A program made the position numbers and the translations under genes. 64,000 bases of DNA from Pseudomonadota bacterium (GTDB lineage Bacteria > Desulfobacterota > Desulfobulbia > Desulfobulbales > Desulfocapsaceae), in contig JAHJNL010000077.1 in NCBI GenBank assembly GCA_018820855.1, forward strand, positions 1-64,000, in the 5' to 3' direction. Numbering within the stretch: the first letter of the stretch is position 1; every line of letters begins with the position of its first letter. This document shows, one piece after another, positions 55,332 through 63,178 of this stretch. The notes beneath the pieces were generated by a model that saw only the letters and a list, made by a program, of their open reading frames with translations, searched no databases and was not told where the DNA came from.

Positions 55332-55994
55332 ATGAAAAATCCCATAATATCAAAATGGAAGACAGTCCTCTTGGTTTTGCTCATCGTTTTTATGACCTTT
55401 GCCGCAGGGACAGGACAAGGCCAGACGGTGGATTATGATGCCATGTCCAGGACCGAGCTGCAAAATAAGATTGCAACGTTGGGACTTGGCTTAGGAAGCT
55501 ACATTGTCGGCAGAGAGCTGACCCCGGAACAGCAGGCAACGGCTGAGAAAGATTCTGCATACAAGTCTTATCCTGGGACAGTGAAATTTAAGGATAAGGA
55601 CATCTTTGTCATTGCCGATCAGGAGACAAAGGTGGTGATAGCCCTTTATGTAAGGAATAAACAGGCAACGCAAGATGATTTCAAAGCAATGATAGGTGAA
55701 TTGATGATGCGCTTTGGTGAACCCACTGCTGAGGCCCATGGAAAAACAATTTACTGGAATTATGCCGCGGATGGATTGATTACTGAAGAACTGTACAGGA
55801 CAGTGAAAGACAAAGGTCTGCTGGAAACCCTTGGGGTGCTGGCAACTGTCAAATTCAGCTCCAGTCAGAGCGTAGATGAGCTCTCTGCAACAGCGAAAGA
55901 AGAGAAAGATGAGGCTGAAAAATCAATAGCCAGCAGTGATAATTATGTGATGATTCAGTCAGACGTTTTATCAAAGAAATATATGGGGAATTAG
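55332..55994 (+). CDS. Secreted protein of unknown function
   Basis: A 220-residue protein with a signal peptide (KTVLLVLLIVFMTFAAGTGQ, cleavage probably after GQG or AAG). The mature part reads MSRTELQNKIATLGLGLGSY, then KDKDIFVIADQETKVVIALY and MIGELMMRFGEPTAEAHGKT with IYWNY, and ends in a charged helical stretch. The fold looks like a small alpha/beta domain of the type 'reads a stored value', but no family was recognised. No Cys, so it binds no haem c. It lies between the octahaem cytochrome and napM on the same strand. ATG 55332 is chosen over ATG 55311 because the signal peptide then starts normally. Confidence 0.75.
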   Translation: MKNPIISKWKTVLLVLLIVFMTFAAGTGQGQTVDYDAMSRTELQNKIATLGLGLGSYIVGRELTPEQQATAEKDSAYKSYPGTVKFKDKDIFVIADQETKVVIALYVRNKQATQDDFKAMIGELMMRFGEPTAEAHGKTIYWNYAADGLITEELYRTVKDKGLLETLGVLATVKFSSSQSVDELSATAKEEKDEAEKSIASSDNYVMIQSDVLSKKYMGN

Positions 55995-56046
55995 TCGGCT
56001 GGCCGTTTACGGGAACATTCTAAAATTTCAATGGATACCTATTTGC

Positions 56047-56349
56047 ATGCAGAAATTTGTTGTCATCGTAATCATGTTGCTTGTCAGTTCCTGTTCGGCC
56101 CCAACCAAGGTTGCCACTGAATTACCGGACAGTTCCGAACTGCCAAGGATGCCGGACGAGTACCGGGATAAGGATAAAAGGATAACGGATCCCGTTGGCA
56201 TGTGGGTCTATGATGCTGCTGAAAAACAGGCAGAGGATGATTATTTCGGAGTCGAGGTGCTTTCCCTTGAGGAATCTCAGAGGATTTTACGGGATCGTAA
56301 AGAGGCACAAAAGAATGAGTCTTCGAGCGCAGAAAAAGAAAGTAAATAG
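56047..56349 (+). CDS. Small lipoprotein of unknown function
   Basis: A 100-residue protein with a signal peptide and lipobox LVSSC (Cys16). The mature part is charged and mostly helical: RMPDEYRDKDKRITDPVGMW, then VEVLSLEESQRILRDRKEAQ and a Ser/Glu/Lys-rich end. It is 52 bases after the unknown secreted protein and in line with it. It could be an outer membrane or inner membrane anchor for a partner in the nitrogen-oxide locus, but there is no family evidence. Confidence 0.7.
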   Translation: MQKFVVIVIMLLVSSCSAPTKVATELPDSSELPRMPDEYRDKDKRITDPVGMWVYDAAEKQAEDDYFGVEVLSLEESQRILRDRKEAQKNESSSAEKESK

Positions 56350-56503
56350 TCTGGAAACAGATAACGCGGAATCGATTTTTATCCTCTAGAGGCAGCTTTT
56401 CTTGAAGCAAAGAGGGGAGCTTTTTTACTGAAACTTTCGTGAGTCTTGTTTTGGCAAGAAAGAGATTGTTGTTTCATTTGATTTCAACATCGGGAGGTTG
56501 TAC

Positions 56504-56884
56504 ATGAAAAAACTGTTTGCTCTCAATCTATTATTGGCGGTTTTCTTTCTCTTCTGGGCTTGTATCGGTTCGGAAAGCAGTGGTGTGGTGAATGCCACCA
56601 CAGTTTCTGCTCATCCTGACGTCAGTGAACAGGAAAAACTCCTGCCTTGTTTCCAGTGTCACCAGGAGGCCACACCTGAGATCTATGACGAATGGTTCAA
56701 TTCGCTTCATGGTATCGGTATGGTGAAGTGTTATCAGTGTCACGGGACCTATGAAAATTTTAAAAAGGAACCTGCGGCCTCCGACTGTATGGTCTGTCAT
56801 GCCGACCAGATCGAGAAATGTCCCCAAGACAAGAAATGCTGGTCTTGTCATAACGCCCATACTTTTAAGCGAAACAATAAATAG
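56504..56884 (+). CDS. napM: Tetrahaem cytochrome c NapM
   Basis: A 126-residue protein with an N-terminal hydrophobic segment (FALNLLLAVFFLFWAC) that may be a lipoprotein signal or an anchor; the Cys20 context FWAC is not a perfect lipobox. Four haem motifs: CFQCH (49-53), CYQCH (76-80), CMVCH (95-99) and CWSCH (112-116). It directly precedes napA, as napM does in Desulfovibrio desulfuricans, where it is thought to pass electrons to NapA in place of NapB. GGGAGG lies before ATG 56504. Confidence 0.85.
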   Translation: MKKLFALNLLLAVFFLFWACIGSESSGVVNATTVSAHPDVSEQEKLLPCFQCHQEATPEIYDEWFNSLHGIGMVKCYQCHGTYENFKKEPAASDCMVCHADQIEKCPQDKKCWSCHNAHTFKRNNK

Positions 56885-56893
56885 GAGGGAACC

Positions 56894-59281
56894 ATGGTAC
56901 AGTCAAGACGTGAATTTCTGAAACGAACCGCAGCACTCAGTGCGGCCTCCTATGTGGGCATGACCCTTCCCTTCCGTGAGGAAGGATTGGCTCGGGCTGC
57001 TGATGATACTGTCTGGCATCGAGGATCCTGCAGACTCTGTGGAGTCGGTTGCAGGGTGGAACTCGGTGTAAAAGACAGCAAGCCTGTGGCGCTTCGAGGA
57101 GTACCGAAATCAAGAACAAATTACGGATATGTGTGCATGAAGGGCATGCTTTTCTGGAAGGTGATGAATCATGCCGAACGCTTGACGACTCCCCTTTATC
57201 GAGCCCAAAAATCAGACAAGTTTAAAGCCATTTCCTGGGATGAGGCCCTGGATATTGCAGCCGGGAAATTTGCCTCGGCAGTCAAAGAGCATGGCAATGA
57301 TTCCGTGGCCTATTACGGATCGGGTCAGGCCCTGACTGAAGAAACCTATTTTTTTCAGAAAATCTTTCGGGGCGGGCTGCAGACCAACAATGTGGAGGGG
57401 AATCCCAGGCTTTGTATGGCCAGTGCGGTGGGCGGCTATCTCACCTCTTTTGGTGCAGATGAACCCATAGGCGGCTATGCTGATATCGAAAAGGCCGACT
57501 GCATGTTCATTATCGGCTCGAATATGGCAGAAGCGCATCCCGTGATTTTCAGACGGGTGATGCGACGGAAACTGGACAACCCGGAAGTTACCATTATCAA
57601 CGCCGATCCTCGTATTTCTCTTACCTCCCGTATCGCTGATATCCACCTCCAGTTCAAACCTGGGACTGATCTTGCCCTGTTGAATGCCATGGCCCATGTT
57701 ATCGTCAAAGAAAAGCTCTATGACAAAAAATTTATTGATGACTATACGACCTTTAAAACAGGGAAGGGAGATCTTGCCGATCTTGCTCAGTATGAGATAT
57801 TTCTGGCAGACTATACCCCGGAACAGGCGGCAAAAACCATGGGCGGCAAGGTGACGGCCGATCAGATTCGGGAAGTAGCGCGTCGATTTGCCACCTCCAA
57901 GGGAACGATGAGTTTCTGGACAATGGGACTCAACCAGCGTAAACAAGGCGTCTGGGCCAACAATCTGGTTCATAACCTGCATATCCTCACCGGACAGCTT
58001 CTGAAAGAGGGCGCGGACAGTCTTTCTCTTACCGGCCAGCCCAACGCCTGTGGCGGCGTGCGGGAAGGTGGCGGACTCTGTCATATCCTGCCAGGGCACC
58101 GACTGGTGGCGAAGGAACCCCTGCGCAACCAGGTGGAGGAGGCCTGGGGAATTCCCAAGGGGCGCATACCACCTAAGCCCGGTTATCATACCATGGCCAT
58201 GTTCACGGCAGTGAACGAGAAGAAGATCAAGGCCATGTGGATCAACTGTACCAGTCCTGTACAGAGTCTGCCCAACTGTAATCTCTACAACGAGGGAATG
58301 GCCAGGGATGATACCTTTATCGTCTGTACCGATATCTTTCCGACATTGACCACTGAGCTTGCAGCCAATCTTGTCCTGCCCACTGCCTTTCATTTTGAAA
58401 AGACCGGGGTGTATGGATGTACCGAGCGTCGTTCTCAGTTGACCAGGAAGGCCATTGATCCGCCCAAGGGCGCCAAACCGGAAGTCTGGATTATCCGGGA
58501 GTGGGGCAGAAAACTTGCCGAAAAACTGAATGATCCGGTGATCACTCAGTGCATCAAACCCTTTGAGGGGCTGGAAGAAGGATACGAGCTGCCCAAGGCC
58601 ATCTGGGATGAATATTCTCAGAAACTGACCAAGGGGCGCGACAACGACCTGCGTGGGGCCACCTATGAGGTGCTGGAACAGATGTATGATGGTGTGCAGT
58701 GGCCGGCGCCGACTGAGGAGTATGCCCTCACGGGTGGGACTGTAAAGAAGTTTGTCCGGGGGATGGACCCCATGGCAGACAGTCATGCCAAGGACGATAG
58801 GCCCTATCAGTTTTACGGCCCGGCCCATCCGGATCAAAAGCTCTGGATATGGATGCGTCCCCAGGCCGATCCGGAAGAGATTCCTGATGCCGAGTATCCC
58901 TTCTACCTCTCAACCGGTCGAATTATTGATCATTGGCACACCATGAGTATGACCGGTCGGGTAAAGGAACTGCTGCGGGCCAACCCCTATGCCTATATCG
59001 AGGTCAACCCGGTAGATGCCGGACGTATGGGCATCAAGCCCGGAGATATGGTGGAGGTCACCTCAAGGCGCGGGACAAATGTCCTGCCGGCCAAGGTCTA
59101 TGAAGGTCCCATTGAAGGGATGGTCTTTGTCTATTGGCATGATCAGCATCCTGACCGTATGATCAACAAGGTAACCAAAGACGCCTATGATCCCGGTTCC
59201 AAGGAGCCCGAGTTCAAAATCTGTGCCTGCAAGGTGCAAAAGGTTTCCGGGCCTAAGGCTTTAAAACCCTACATCGTTTAG
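56894..59281 (+). CDS. napA: Periplasmic nitrate reductase catalytic subunit NapA
   Basis: A 795-residue molybdoenzyme with a twin-arginine signal (SRREFLKRTAA). The N-terminal [4Fe-4S] site is C46-x2-C49-x3-C53-x27-C81. The Mo ligand is Cys174 in NPRLCMASAV, and the next stretch FGADEPIGGYADIEKADCMF and GSNMAEAHPV matches NapA. The bis-MGD binding pattern runs through to the C-terminal STGRIIDHWHTMSMTGR. The length matches sulfate-reducer NapA rather than the longer enterobacterial form. It reduces nitrate to nitrite in the periplasm. napM is ten bases upstream; a 94-base palindromic repeat separates it from napD. Formate dehydrogenase is unlikely, given the Cys context and neighbours. Confidence 0.93.
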   Translation: MVQSRREFLKRTAALSAASYVGMTLPFREEGLARAADDTVWHRGSCRLCGVGCRVELGVKDSKPVALRGVPKSRTNYGYVCMKGMLFWKVMNHAERLTTPLYRAQKSDKFKAISWDEALDIAAGKFASAVKEHGNDSVAYYGSGQALTEETYFFQKIFRGGLQTNNVEGNPRLCMASAVGGYLTSFGADEPIGGYADIEKADCMFIIGSNMAEAHPVIFRRVMRRKLDNPEVTIINADPRISLTSRIADIHLQFKPGTDLALLNAMAHVIVKEKLYDKKFIDDYTTFKTGKGDLADLAQYEIFLADYTPEQAAKTMGGKVTADQIREVARRFATSKGTMSFWTMGLNQRKQGVWANNLVHNLHILTGQLLKEGADSLSLTGQPNACGGVREGGGLCHILPGHRLVAKEPLRNQVEEAWGIPKGRIPPKPGYHTMAMFTAVNEKKIKAMWINCTSPVQSLPNCNLYNEGMARDDTFIVCTDIFPTLTTELAANLVLPTAFHFEKTGVYGCTERRSQLTRKAIDPPKGAKPEVWIIREWGRKLAEKLNDPVITQCIKPFEGLEEGYELPKAIWDEYSQKLTKGRDNDLRGATYEVLEQMYDGVQWPAPTEEYALTGGTVKKFVRGMDPMADSHAKDDRPYQFYGPAHPDQKLWIWMRPQADPEEIPDAEYPFYLSTGRIIDHWHTMSMTGRVKELLRANPYAYIEVNPVDAGRMGIKPGDMVEVTSRRGTNVLPAKVYEGPIEGMVFVYWHDQHPDRMINKVTKDAYDPGSKEPEFKICACKVQKVSGPKALKPYIV

Positions 59282-59290
59282 GTAAAAGCT

Positions 59291-59385
59291 CATCAGCACT
59301 CCACCTGCGCGCGATCAAGATGTGTGGCATAGGTAGGCTATGGCCGCACATCTTGATCGCCCACATCTGAAGCACTGCTGAACTT
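59291..59385. repeat. Palindromic repeat with variable stem, copy 2
   Basis: A 95-base palindrome between napA and napD. It begins CATCAGCACTCCACCT and ends CTGAAGCACTGCTGAACTT, with apex CATAG-GTA-GGCTAT, sharing ends, apex and length with copy 1 (45012-45105). The stem pairs 59310-59330 with 59340-59361 almost perfectly but is unrelated in sequence to copy 1's stem. Being inside the nap operon, it will form a large mRNA hairpin. Confidence 0.75.
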
Positions 59386-59450
59386 TAACCTCTGTTTAAG
59401 GGGTGTTTGTATTAACAGACGAAAATTTCATGTTGTTGTGAGGAGGAATT

Positions 59451-59765
59451 ATGGTGGTTGGCGGTTTTGTGGTCCAGTGTCTGCCTGATGAGAGAAACAA
59501 AGCAGCTCAGGCCCTCTCAGCTCTGCAGGGTGTTGAGGTGTATGGAGATGATGAACAGGGAAATGTTGTCGTTGTGGCAGAGGCCGATTCTTCCGGGGAG
59601 TTGGGAGAGGTTGTGAAACGCATGGAGAAAGTGGATTCTGTTCTCAATGTGGGGATGACCTATATGAATATGGAGGACGAGGCGGAACAGATAGCCAGTG
59701 GCGAGAGTACTCCCAAGGTCTTTGACGGGAGGAAGCGGAAGCGAGATTCCCTTGAAACGCCGTGA
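59451..59765 (+). CDS. napD: NapD, NapA signal-peptide chaperone
   Basis: A 104-residue cytoplasmic protein with the NapD start VVGGFVVQCLPDERNKAAQA and the later LSALQGVEVYG, DDEQGNVVVVAE and VDSVLNVGMTY, the ferredoxin-like fold of the family. NapD binds the NapA twin-arginine signal peptide and holds back export until cofactor insertion. A Lys/Arg-rich tail of about 20 residues is longer than usual. GAGGAGG lies before the ATG. The 3' end overlaps the probable napG start. Confidence 0.88.
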   Translation: MVVGGFVVQCLPDERNKAAQALSALQGVEVYGDDEQGNVVVVAEADSSGELGEVVKRMEKVDSVLNVGMTYMNMEDEAEQIASGESTPKVFDGRKRKRDSLETP

Positions 59766-60348
59766 ATTTGTAAAAGGTGTGGCAGGATCCCTTTCTGCCA
59801 CATTTCTCCTGCCGGCTGCGGCCAGAGCCCTGTCTCTGATCAAGTCACCGGTACGTACTAACCGGCTGCGTCCTCCCGGGGCCGTGCCCGAAGAGATCTT
59901 TGCCGGCAAGTGTATTCGCTGCGGCCGCTGTGTCGAGGTCTGTCCCTATCGCTCTATCTCTCTGCTGGATATTCGGGCAGGTGTCTATGCCGGAACCCCG
60001 ATTATTGCTGCCGAAGAGATTCCCTGCTATCTCTGTATGAAATGTGTTGAGGTCTGTCCCACCGGTACCCTGCTCAAGATCCGTCAGGAAGAGACCCGCA
60101 TGGGGATAGCAATAGTAAATCGGCACCTCTGCTATACCTGGCAGAGTTTCACCATCTGTAGAACCTGTTTTGATGTCTGTCCATACAAGGAGCAGGCCAT
60201 TACCCTGGACCAGCTGCGTCCGATCATTGTGGAAGATCGTTGTGTGGGCTGCGGTCTCTGCACCCATGCCTGTCCGGTGACAGCAGAGGATGGGCAGAAG
60301 GCCATCAATATCGAACCCATCCATGCCTGGGAACGTGTGCGATGGTAA
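59752..60348 (+). CDS. napG: NapG ferredoxin-type subunit
   Basis: A protein of about 198 residues with a twin-arginine signal (KRREFVKGVAGSLSATFLLP) and Cys sets for four [4Fe-4S] clusters: CIRCGRCVEVCP, CYLCMKCVEVCP, ICRTCFDVCP (with Cys in the preceding LCYTW) and CVGCGLCTHACP. NapG works with NapH to feed electrons from menaquinol to NapA. The start is uncertain: TTG 59752 puts the KRRxF motif at the very N-terminus as in homologues, with GAAGCGAG upstream; GTG 59698 would overlap napD by more. It overlaps napH by seven bases. Confidence 0.87.
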   Translation: MKRREFVKGVAGSLSATFLLPAAARALSLIKSPVRTNRLRPPGAVPEEIFAGKCIRCGRCVEVCPYRSISLLDIRAGVYAGTPIIAAEEIPCYLCMKCVEVCPTGTLLKIRQEETRMGIAIVNRHLCYTWQSFTICRTCFDVCPYKEQAITLDQLRPIIVEDRCVGCGLCTHACPVTAEDGQKAINIEPIHAWERVRW

Positions 60349-61193
60349 GGGAAAAAAGAGGAAACATCCATCGCACCCGTTTAGTCGTACTGAGCTTGGC
60401 CTTTCTCCTGATCCTGATAAACCCATTTTTAAACTATTATCTGGAGCTCAATTTCATCCAGGGCTGGTATCAATCCTTTGGCATCGGCAAGCTCTGGTTT
60501 GTTTCTCCGCTGGAGGGGTTGGAGAGCCTTCTGGTCTCCAAACAGATATTCCTTCCTACCCTTATCGGGATGCTTCTTCCGGTCTGTCTTGCAGCATTAT
60601 TGGGCTCAGTGTACTGCAGCTGGCTCTGTCCGATTAGTTTCCTGCATGAGATCCTGGATTTCCTGCGAAAAATACTTTTCCGAAAAAAATGGCTCAAGGA
60701 TCATCTTGTCCTTTCGCGCCGAACCCTCTGGTATGCTCTCATAGGTGAGATTATCTTGTCCCTGATCCTGGCCGCTCCCCTTTTTGTCTTTCTGTCTCCT
60801 CCGGGCCTTGTCGGCCGAGAGATCATGACCGCTGTCTTTTTTCATAGCCTGGCCTTGGAAGGAGTTGTCGTCCTGTTGGTTCTGGGCATGAATCTGGTGA
60901 CCAGACGGTTTTTCTGCCGCTATTTCTGTCCTCTGGGGGCCACCCTGAACATCATCGGCAGCAGACGGAAGCTGCGGGTGATTCAGGATCTTTCCACTTG
61001 CACCGAATGTGGGTTGTGCGACCGGGCATGTCCCTTGGGGTTGACTCCATCCCTTGGTATGGCGCAATCCGCCTACTGTTGGAACTGTGGGGAGTGTACA
61101 GCGGTTTGCAAGCCAGGGGCTCTGGAATATCAGTGGGGAAAGAAAGGGGATGCCGAGACTGCGGCTGTTGTCGGACAGGGAGATGCCGGCTGA
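60342..61193 (+). CDS. napH: NapH membrane quinol dehydrogenase subunit
   Basis: A 283-residue membrane protein with four predicted helices and two cytoplasmic-side [4Fe-4S] sites, CTECGLCDRACPLG and CWNCGECTAVCKPGA, plus the conserved CSWLCP and CRYFCPLGA Cys motifs between helices. This is the NapH pattern. In other bacteria NapGH makes an alternative quinol route to Nap when NapC is absent, which fits this operon. ATG 60342 sits just inside the napG stop; the long upstream frame to 60240 is a shadow of napG. The operon ends here; no hairpin terminator was evident in the next 110 bases. Confidence 0.92.
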   Translation: MVREKRGNIHRTRLVVLSLAFLLILINPFLNYYLELNFIQGWYQSFGIGKLWFVSPLEGLESLLVSKQIFLPTLIGMLLPVCLAALLGSVYCSWLCPISFLHEILDFLRKILFRKKWLKDHLVLSRRTLWYALIGEIILSLILAAPLFVFLSPPGLVGREIMTAVFFHSLALEGVVVLLVLGMNLVTRRFFCRYFCPLGATLNIIGSRRKLRVIQDLSTCTECGLCDRACPLGLTPSLGMAQSAYCWNCGECTAVCKPGALEYQWGKKGDAETAAVVGQGDAG

Positions 61194-61308
61194 GGCCCCT
61201 CCCTCGCATCGTTCTGCAATGGTATAACTTTATTGTCTTTTGTTTTGTTTTATAAAAAAATGTTGTCGTCTTCTCTACTCTTTCCAGCAACTCAACAAAA
61301 AGGCCACC

Positions 61309-62631
61309 ATGAGTCGATATCTGCCAGTTAGAACACTCTGTCTCCTTTCTTTGTCAGGGCTGCTTCTTGCCACCTCGGTACAGGCACGTCCCAATACGTC
61401 TGTGAAAAATACTCTTTTTCGTGAGGAAAATCCGAAAGCGAACATGGAAAACAGTCTCGTCATGCCCTATGTTTTCTCCACAGAGAGTATGGGGGTTACC
61501 ATGGGTGTCGGCGGAGGAGTAAAGGGCTACGGCCAGGATCAGCTGCTGCTAGGGGCTACTGCCTTTGGCAGTAGCGAGAGTGCCGTCGGTATTTTTCTGG
61601 GAATGTGGGATTATCGGCCTTCTTTTACCAAACGATTTTTCTTTGGCGCCCAGGGAATGGTCGGGCACTACCCGGAGCAAAGGGCGTATTCCAGTCGGTC
61701 TTTCTCTCAAGGCGTTGCCCGTCCGGGAAGCAATGATTCCGACATGAATCAGTATGGACAGGACAGCGGCTATGACAACTGGAGCGACTTGAGACTGGAG
61801 TACGTGCTGCCCATGGGATCGGCCCGTTCAGATGCCATGCAGCAGTATAAACTGAAAGGGGGACTGCTTCAGTCTGCTCCTGTGGGCGGAGCGACATGGA
61901 GTCCTCTGGAATCCGGGGTCACAACTCTCCTGTTTAGGCAGTATAACCGCTACCGCAGTTTTGAACTGGAAGGAGGTGATATCGATGTCACAATCCACCC
62001 GGTTCAGCTTGCCCTTTCCTATGATAATACCGATTTCCCAGTGAATCCGTCTCGTGGAAGCCTGCAGTATATCGGGTTGACCCATGATTTCGGCTGGCTC
62101 GAATCCCCAGATGAATGGACCTTCATTGAATTTGAGGGGAGTAAATATTTTTCTCTGGGGAGTTCAGACTGGGCAAAGCAGCGCATTATCGCGCTGAACC
62201 TGTGGACAGGCGACACGCCAAGCTGGGATGAGCATACAGACAGCGCTGGAAGTACAACTGTTACCAATCGGCCTCCCTTTTATGAAGGGGCTACTCTTGG
62301 TGGTTTCTACCGGATGCGTGGGTATCCCGTAGATCGATTCAACGATCGGTCGGTCATTTATACAGCTGCAGAATATCGCTATACCATGGACTGGAACCCC
62401 ATCGGCAATATCAACTGGCTCAGATTCCTGAAGAGTGACTGGCTGCAGCTGGTTGCCTTTGTTGAAGGAGGACGGGTAGCCAATGATTATGGCTCAGATC
62501 TGTTCAAAGAGTGGAAGGTGGACGGTGGGTTTGGGCTTCGCGCCCTGTTTTCCGGGGCTGTTGTCCGGCTGGACGTAGGCTTCTCCGATGAATCCACCTC
62601 CGCATGGGTAATGTTCGGTCATCCTTTCTAA
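61309..62631 (+). CDS. Omp85-superfamily outer membrane barrel without POTRA domains
   Basis: A 440-residue protein with signal peptide (LLLATSVQA, cleavage near residue 29) and no POTRA domain between it and the barrel. Alternating beta sequence fills the rest. The loop-6 motif MRGYPVDRFNDR is the VRGF/Y-type signature of the Omp85/D15 barrel, and the closing strand VWVMFGHPF-like end (SAWVMFGHPF) has the terminal aromatic that BAM recognises. Such barrel-only members also occur attached to patatin proteins, but no lipase domain is present. AAAAGG lies five bases before ATG 61309. The substrate or role is unknown. The gene follows napH by 115 bases and may be independent. Confidence 0.78.
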   Translation: MSRYLPVRTLCLLSLSGLLLATSVQARPNTSVKNTLFREENPKANMENSLVMPYVFSTESMGVTMGVGGGVKGYGQDQLLLGATAFGSSESAVGIFLGMWDYRPSFTKRFFFGAQGMVGHYPEQRAYSSRSFSQGVARPGSNDSDMNQYGQDSGYDNWSDLRLEYVLPMGSARSDAMQQYKLKGGLLQSAPVGGATWSPLESGVTTLLFRQYNRYRSFELEGGDIDVTIHPVQLALSYDNTDFPVNPSRGSLQYIGLTHDFGWLESPDEWTFIEFEGSKYFSLGSSDWAKQRIIALNLWTGDTPSWDEHTDSAGSTTVTNRPPFYEGATLGGFYRMRGYPVDRFNDRSVIYTAAEYRYTMDWNPIGNINWLRFLKSDWLQLVAFVEGGRVANDYGSDLFKEWKVDGGFGLRALFSGAVVRLDVGFSDESTSAWVMFGHPF

Positions 62632-62657
62632 CTTTTGCCAGGGCAGGGGAGGCCTTT

Positions 62658-63005
62658 TTACTGTACCTTCATCGTGTCGTCTGCATCGATGAAGTGGTGA
62701 ATGTGGTGGGCCTTTTCCTTTGCCTTGAGCATCTCTCTGGCCTCATCTTCACTGATCCCCATGGCATTTGCCATATCCGCAATACTGTAGCAGGGTTGGC
62801 CATCCGGGGCATAGCCTTTGGCCTGCAGTTCGGGAAAGCAATTAAGTGTTGCGCTACCTGATGAGTTGAGGAGGAGTTCCCTGATGTTGTCGGGGCCATA
62901 AAGGATAAGCCACTCCACGGCTTCTGCCCAGATTTTGGAATCCACTGTCTGGTGTTTCAAGACTGCCAGGGCTGATTTAAGATCCCACTGCTCTTTCAAA
63001 TTCAT
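62658..63005 (-). CDS. Small uncharacterised protein, HTH-like
   Basis: A 115-residue soluble protein: NLKEQWDLKSALAVLKHQTV at the start, EAVEWLILYGPDNIRELLLN in the middle and CYSIADMANAMGISEDEARE near the end. The last part has helix-turn-helix character (IADMANAMGIS), and the C-terminal tail is His/Asp-rich (KAHHIHHFIDADDTMKVQ). AGGAG lies six bases before ATG 63005. No family recognised; it is convergent with the Omp85 gene and divergent from the SPFH gene. Confidence 0.65.
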   Translation of the reverse strand: MNLKEQWDLKSALAVLKHQTVDSKIWAEAVEWLILYGPDNIRELLLNSSGSATLNCFPELQAKGYAPDGQPCYSIADMANAMGISEDEAREMLKAKEKAHHIHHFIDADDTMKVQ

Positions 63006-63178
63006 GTATATCTCCTGCAACTGTGAATATCAACCAATACAAAGGTAGAGCGAATTGTGGCTGCTATTACCGTATTATCTGTTACGTGCTGAGTTTTTTC
63101 TTTTCTGTAAGAATCCTCTGTACTATAATTCTTCAATACAATGATGCAATGGTTTAGGTTTTTGCCGGGAGTAAAATT

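Noticed and set aside
57212-58837. Long open frame (541 codons) on the minus strand
   Set aside because: It lies entirely opposite napA, whose motifs are complete; the antisense product has no family features. Long antisense frames are common opposite GC-rich third-position codons.
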